Below the pieces are notes generated by a model, which saw only the letters and a program-made list of their open reading frames with translations, ran no database searches and had not been told where the DNA came from. From positions 1-37,073 of the forward strand of contig NZ_AJXL01000032.1 of assembly GCF_000264055.1 (NCBI RefSeq): 37,073 nt of DNA. Direction: 5' to 3'. Positions 34,537-37,073 of this stretch are shown here, one piece after another; position 1 is the stretch's first letter; every line of letters starts with the position of its first letter. Both the position numbers and the translations under genes were made by a program. This stretch comes from Flavobacterium sp. ACAM 123 (GTDB lineage Bacteria > Bacteroidota > Bacteroidia > Flavobacteriales > Flavobacteriaceae).

Positions 34537-35406
34537 ATGCAACTTCTCGTTTTTATCATCGCTTACCCTTTTCTTTGGATTATTTCCATTCTCCCATTTC
34601 GCATTTTTTATTGGCTTTCAGATGGCGTTTATTTCTTAGTTTATTACATTAGCGGCTATCGAAAAAAAGTAGTTCGAGCAAATTTAGCTCTAGCACTACC
34701 TCATCTAAGCGATAAAGAAAGAATAGTAATTGAGAAAAAATCATACCACCACCTTTGTGATATGTTTATGGAAATGATAAAAACCATGACCATATCGTCA
34801 GAAGAAATGAACAAAAGATTTGTAATCACAAATATCGACTTGTTAAAAGATTACGAACAAAAAGAAAGAAGTATTATGCTTTTAGCCTCCCACTATGCAA
34901 GCTGGGAGTGGTTGCTTGCACTTAATCAAAAAATAGGTTACCAAGGAGTAGGCGTCTATAAAAAATTAAGTAATAAATATTTTGATAAACTCATTAGAGA
35001 TATTCGATCAAAATACAATACCGAACTAGTTACCACCAGCAAAACGATTCCATACATTGCCCATAACCAAAAAGAGGGGATTCTTTCTATATATGGTTTG
35101 GCCAGTGATCAATCCCCGAAAGCAGGTCGTATTTTTCATTGGAAGTCCTTTATGGGTGTCGAAGTTCCAGCGCATACCGGCCCGGAAATGTTGGCAAAAA
35201 GATATGACCTTAATGTTATTTTCGCAAAAGTAAAAAAACTAAAAAGAGGCTACTATGAAGCTACCCTAGTTCCTATAAGCGATGACCCCAGGTCGGTTCT
35301 GGATTTTGGAATTACCGATGCTTTTATTCAGGAAGTGGAAAAACAAATCCATGAAGCTCCAGAATATTATTTCTGGACTCATAAAAGATGGAAACACAGA
35401 CGATAA
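34537..35406 (+). CDS. LpxL/HtrB-family lysophospholipid acyltransferase
   Basis: A 289-residue inner-membrane acyltransferase. The N-terminal 40 residues form a membrane anchor (LLVFIIAYPFLWIISILPF). The catalytic H-x4-E motif is HYASWE (His119, Glu124). Later conserved blocks are DQSPKAG, the substrate-loop FMGVEVPAHTGPEMLAKR and the terminal PEYYFWTHKRWKHR. In Gram-negatives such enzymes add a secondary acyl chain to lipid A; in Bacteroidota the homologue may act on lipid A or on aminolipids. A promoter box lies 17 bases upstream. Intact. Confidence 0.9.
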   Translation: MQLLVFIIAYPFLWIISILPFRIFYWLSDGVYFLVYYISGYRKKVVRANLALALPHLSDKERIVIEKKSYHHLCDMFMEMIKTMTISSEEMNKRFVITNIDLLKDYEQKERSIMLLASHYASWEWLLALNQKIGYQGVGVYKKLSNKYFDKLIRDIRSKYNTELVTTSKTIPYIAHNQKEGILSIYGLASDQSPKAGRIFHWKSFMGVEVPAHTGPEMLAKRYDLNVIFAKVKKLKRGYYEATLVPISDDPRSVLDFGITDAFIQEVEKQIHEAPEYYFWTHKRWKHRR

Positions 35407-35459
35407 GAAGGCCGCTGTAATTTTAGTTTTAATTAACTGTCGGTGCAAAAATATTTGAC

Positions 35460-35467
35460 TAATTTTG
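35460..35467 (+). promoter_or_regulatory. -7 promoter box of selO
   Basis: TAATTTTG matches TAnnTTTG exactly. A start of transcription some 7 bases downstream would fall at or near 35474, so the ATG at 35486 is the better translation start. Confidence 0.45.
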
Positions 35468-35485
35468 AGGCTAATGCAAAACAAA

Positions 35486-37051
35486 ATGAAGTTAAAAATC
35501 AACAATAGATTTAGCACAGAATTACCCGCAGACCCTGATAAAACGAATATTACGCGTCAAGTAAAAAATGCTTGTTTTTCCTATGTTACGCCTCAAATTC
35601 CTGCCAATCCCAAATTAATACATTTTTCAGAAGAAGTGGCAGCAATGCTTGGCATTGCTAATGAAGACGCGCAATCTTCTGAATTCACAAACGTATTTTC
35701 AGGAAAAGAACTGCTACCAGGTTCCCGTCCTTACTCGATGAGCTATGCCGGACATCAGTTTGGTAATTGGGCTGGGCAATTAGGAGATGGAAGAGCCATT
35801 ATTCTTGCCGAAGTAGAACAAAAAGAACAATTTTATACCTTACAACTAAAAGGAGCTGGCATGACGCCTTACTCCCGCAGAGCAGATGGTCTTGCCGTAT
35901 TACGTTCTTCCATAAGAGAGCATTTATGCAGCGAAGCCATGTATCACTTGGGTGTTCCCACTACCAGATCCTTATCTTTAATTAGTACTGGCGACGAAGT
36001 ATTGCGTGACGTAATGTATGATGGAAACCCAGCCTATGAAAAAGGCGCCGTGGTTTGTAGAGTAGCGCCATCGTTTATTCGTTTTGGAAATTTCGAACTT
36101 TTTTCCTCTCAAAAGGATTTGAAAACATTAAAAATGCTTGCTGATTTTACGATTAAATATCATTTCCCACAAATCAAAGGAAACACCTCAGCCAATTATG
36201 TTCAACTTCTACAAGCCGTTGCAGACGAGACCCGTGAATTGATTCTGCATTGGCAGCGTGTAGGTTTCGTACATGGCGTAATGAATACGGATAACATGTC
36301 CATTTTAGGACTTACTATAGATTACGGACCGTATGGATGGTTAGAAGATTACAACCCCAATTGGACCCCTAATACAACGGATCGTGAAAATCGCAGGTAT
36401 CGTTTTGGTAATCAAGCCGAAATAGGACTTTGGAACCTGTATCACTTGGCAAACGCCCTCTATCCTCTGATTGGGGAAGCAGCTCCCTTAGAATCGATAT
36501 TAGAGCAGTACCAAATGAAGTATCAGGAAGCGTATTTAAATATGATGCGACATAAATTAGGTTTAATTACTTTAAAAGAAGAGGACAACCAGCTTATTCA
36601 TATCCTGACCGAAAACTTGCAACTGACCGAAACGGATATGACTATTTTCTTTAGGAAATTAAGCGAAATCAAGAAATCAGCATCCGTTGAGGAGGCTTTT
36701 GAACTAATTAAGGAATCCTTCTACAGAATAGAAGAAGTCGTCGACAAAACAGAAGCTGCTTGGATGTATTGGTTTACCCAATATTTAGATAAACTACAAC
36801 AGGAATCACTATCGGACGCCGATCGTAAAGCAGCGATGGATAAAGTGAATCCTAAGTATGTATTGCGAAATTACATGTCACAATTAGCCATTGAAGCGGC
36901 TGAAAAAGAGGATTATTCGCTAATCGAAGAACTACATCTGCTTTTGAAAAATCCTTACCAAGATCAAAACGAATACCAAAAATGGTTTGCCAAAAGACCA
37001 GATTGGGCTAGAGAAAAAATTGGAAGTTCCATGCTGTCCTGCAGTTCTTAA
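35486..37051 (+). CDS. selO: Protein adenylyltransferase SelO (YdiU/UPF0061)
   Basis: A 521-residue pseudokinase-fold AMPylator. Family hallmarks appear in order: YAGHQFGNWAGQLGDGRAI, LQLKGAGMTPYSRRADGLAV (Lys for the flipped ATP), LRSSIREHLCSEAM, VVCRVAPSFIRFG, FVHGVMNTDNMSILG (catalytic Asp/Asn for metal) and DYGPYGWLEDYNPNWTPN. SelO transfers AMP to Ser/Thr/Tyr of target proteins and is linked to redox stress. I start it at MKLKINNRFSTELPADP because the family N-terminus begins so. The window ends 22 bases after the stop. No Sec; the C-terminus ends SMLSCSS. Confidence 0.95.
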   Translation: MKLKINNRFSTELPADPDKTNITRQVKNACFSYVTPQIPANPKLIHFSEEVAAMLGIANEDAQSSEFTNVFSGKELLPGSRPYSMSYAGHQFGNWAGQLGDGRAIILAEVEQKEQFYTLQLKGAGMTPYSRRADGLAVLRSSIREHLCSEAMYHLGVPTTRSLSLISTGDEVLRDVMYDGNPAYEKGAVVCRVAPSFIRFGNFELFSSQKDLKTLKMLADFTIKYHFPQIKGNTSANYVQLLQAVADETRELILHWQRVGFVHGVMNTDNMSILGLTIDYGPYGWLEDYNPNWTPNTTDRENRRYRFGNQAEIGLWNLYHLANALYPLIGEAAPLESILEQYQMKYQEAYLNMMRHKLGLITLKEEDNQLIHILTENLQLTETDMTIFFRKLSEIKKSASVEEAFELIKESFYRIEEVVDKTEAAWMYWFTQYLDKLQQESLSDADRKAAMDKVNPKYVLRNYMSQLAIEAAEKEDYSLIEELHLLLKNPYQDQNEYQKWFAKRPDWAREKIGSSMLSCSS

Positions 37052-37073
37052 AATGAATTTAGTGTCAACTAAA

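Overview
The window is AT-rich. It carries many promoter boxes of the Bacteroidota type (TAnnTTTG), Flavobacteriia-style proteins (a very short Hc1-type histone-like protein, a DUF6642-like protein, a DUF4369-thioredoxin lipoprotein) and little purine-rich ribosome-binding sequence. I infer a chromosome of a member of the Flavobacteriaceae, probably Flavobacterium or a close relative. The species cannot be read from this.

Region 1 (1-12.2 kb, almost all minus strand) is a defence island. It starts with a type II CBASS operon in the order capV patatin phospholipase, DncV-like CD-NTase, Cap2 E2-E1. Next comes a type I restriction-modification operon (hsdR, a small unknown gene, a PD-(D/E)XK nuclease gene, hsdM, hsdS), then a Fic protein with its own palindromic operators. 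Three genes here (cap2, hsdS, the PD-(D/E)XK gene) are interrupted by single-base indels in T/A runs, and in each the other frame carries on the same protein. HsdS also carries an in-frame insertion of a palindromic repeat.

Region 2 (12.2-18 kb) is sparse. It has a DnaQ-like exonuclease/GIY-YIG fusion, a 58-residue histone-like protein missed by length cut-offs, a DUF6642-like gene, two divergent copies of a structured element whose central hairpin shows compensatory base changes, a GIY-YIG pseudogene, a (TTA)n microsatellite and decayed coding remnants.

Region 3 (18-25.1 kb) is mostly housekeeping or accessory. It has a saccharopine dehydrogenase-like protein, a 2OG-Fe(II) oxygenase, a MoxR-type AAA ATPase with its VWA partner, a frameshifted double ABC ATPase, and a small operon of a basic 50-aa peptide, an acidic 76-aa protein and a YchJ-like SEC-C protein.

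Region 4 (25.5-28.8 kb) is a decaying CHASE/PAS histidine kinase and its response regulator. Stops, frameshifts and a lost start codon make this a true pseudogene pair.

Region 5 (28.8-37.1 kb) holds small conserved unknowns, a J-domain/KTSC protein, a TlpA-like lipoprotein interrupted by an in-frame TGA, tRNA-Tyr followed by a decayed 94-bp tandem repeat that echoes the tRNA 3' end, a SIMPL-domain protein, a rhomboid protease, an LpxL-like acyltransferase and SelO. The number of one-base lesions leaves open whether some are assembly errors. The kinase and GIY-YIG lesions are clearly biological.
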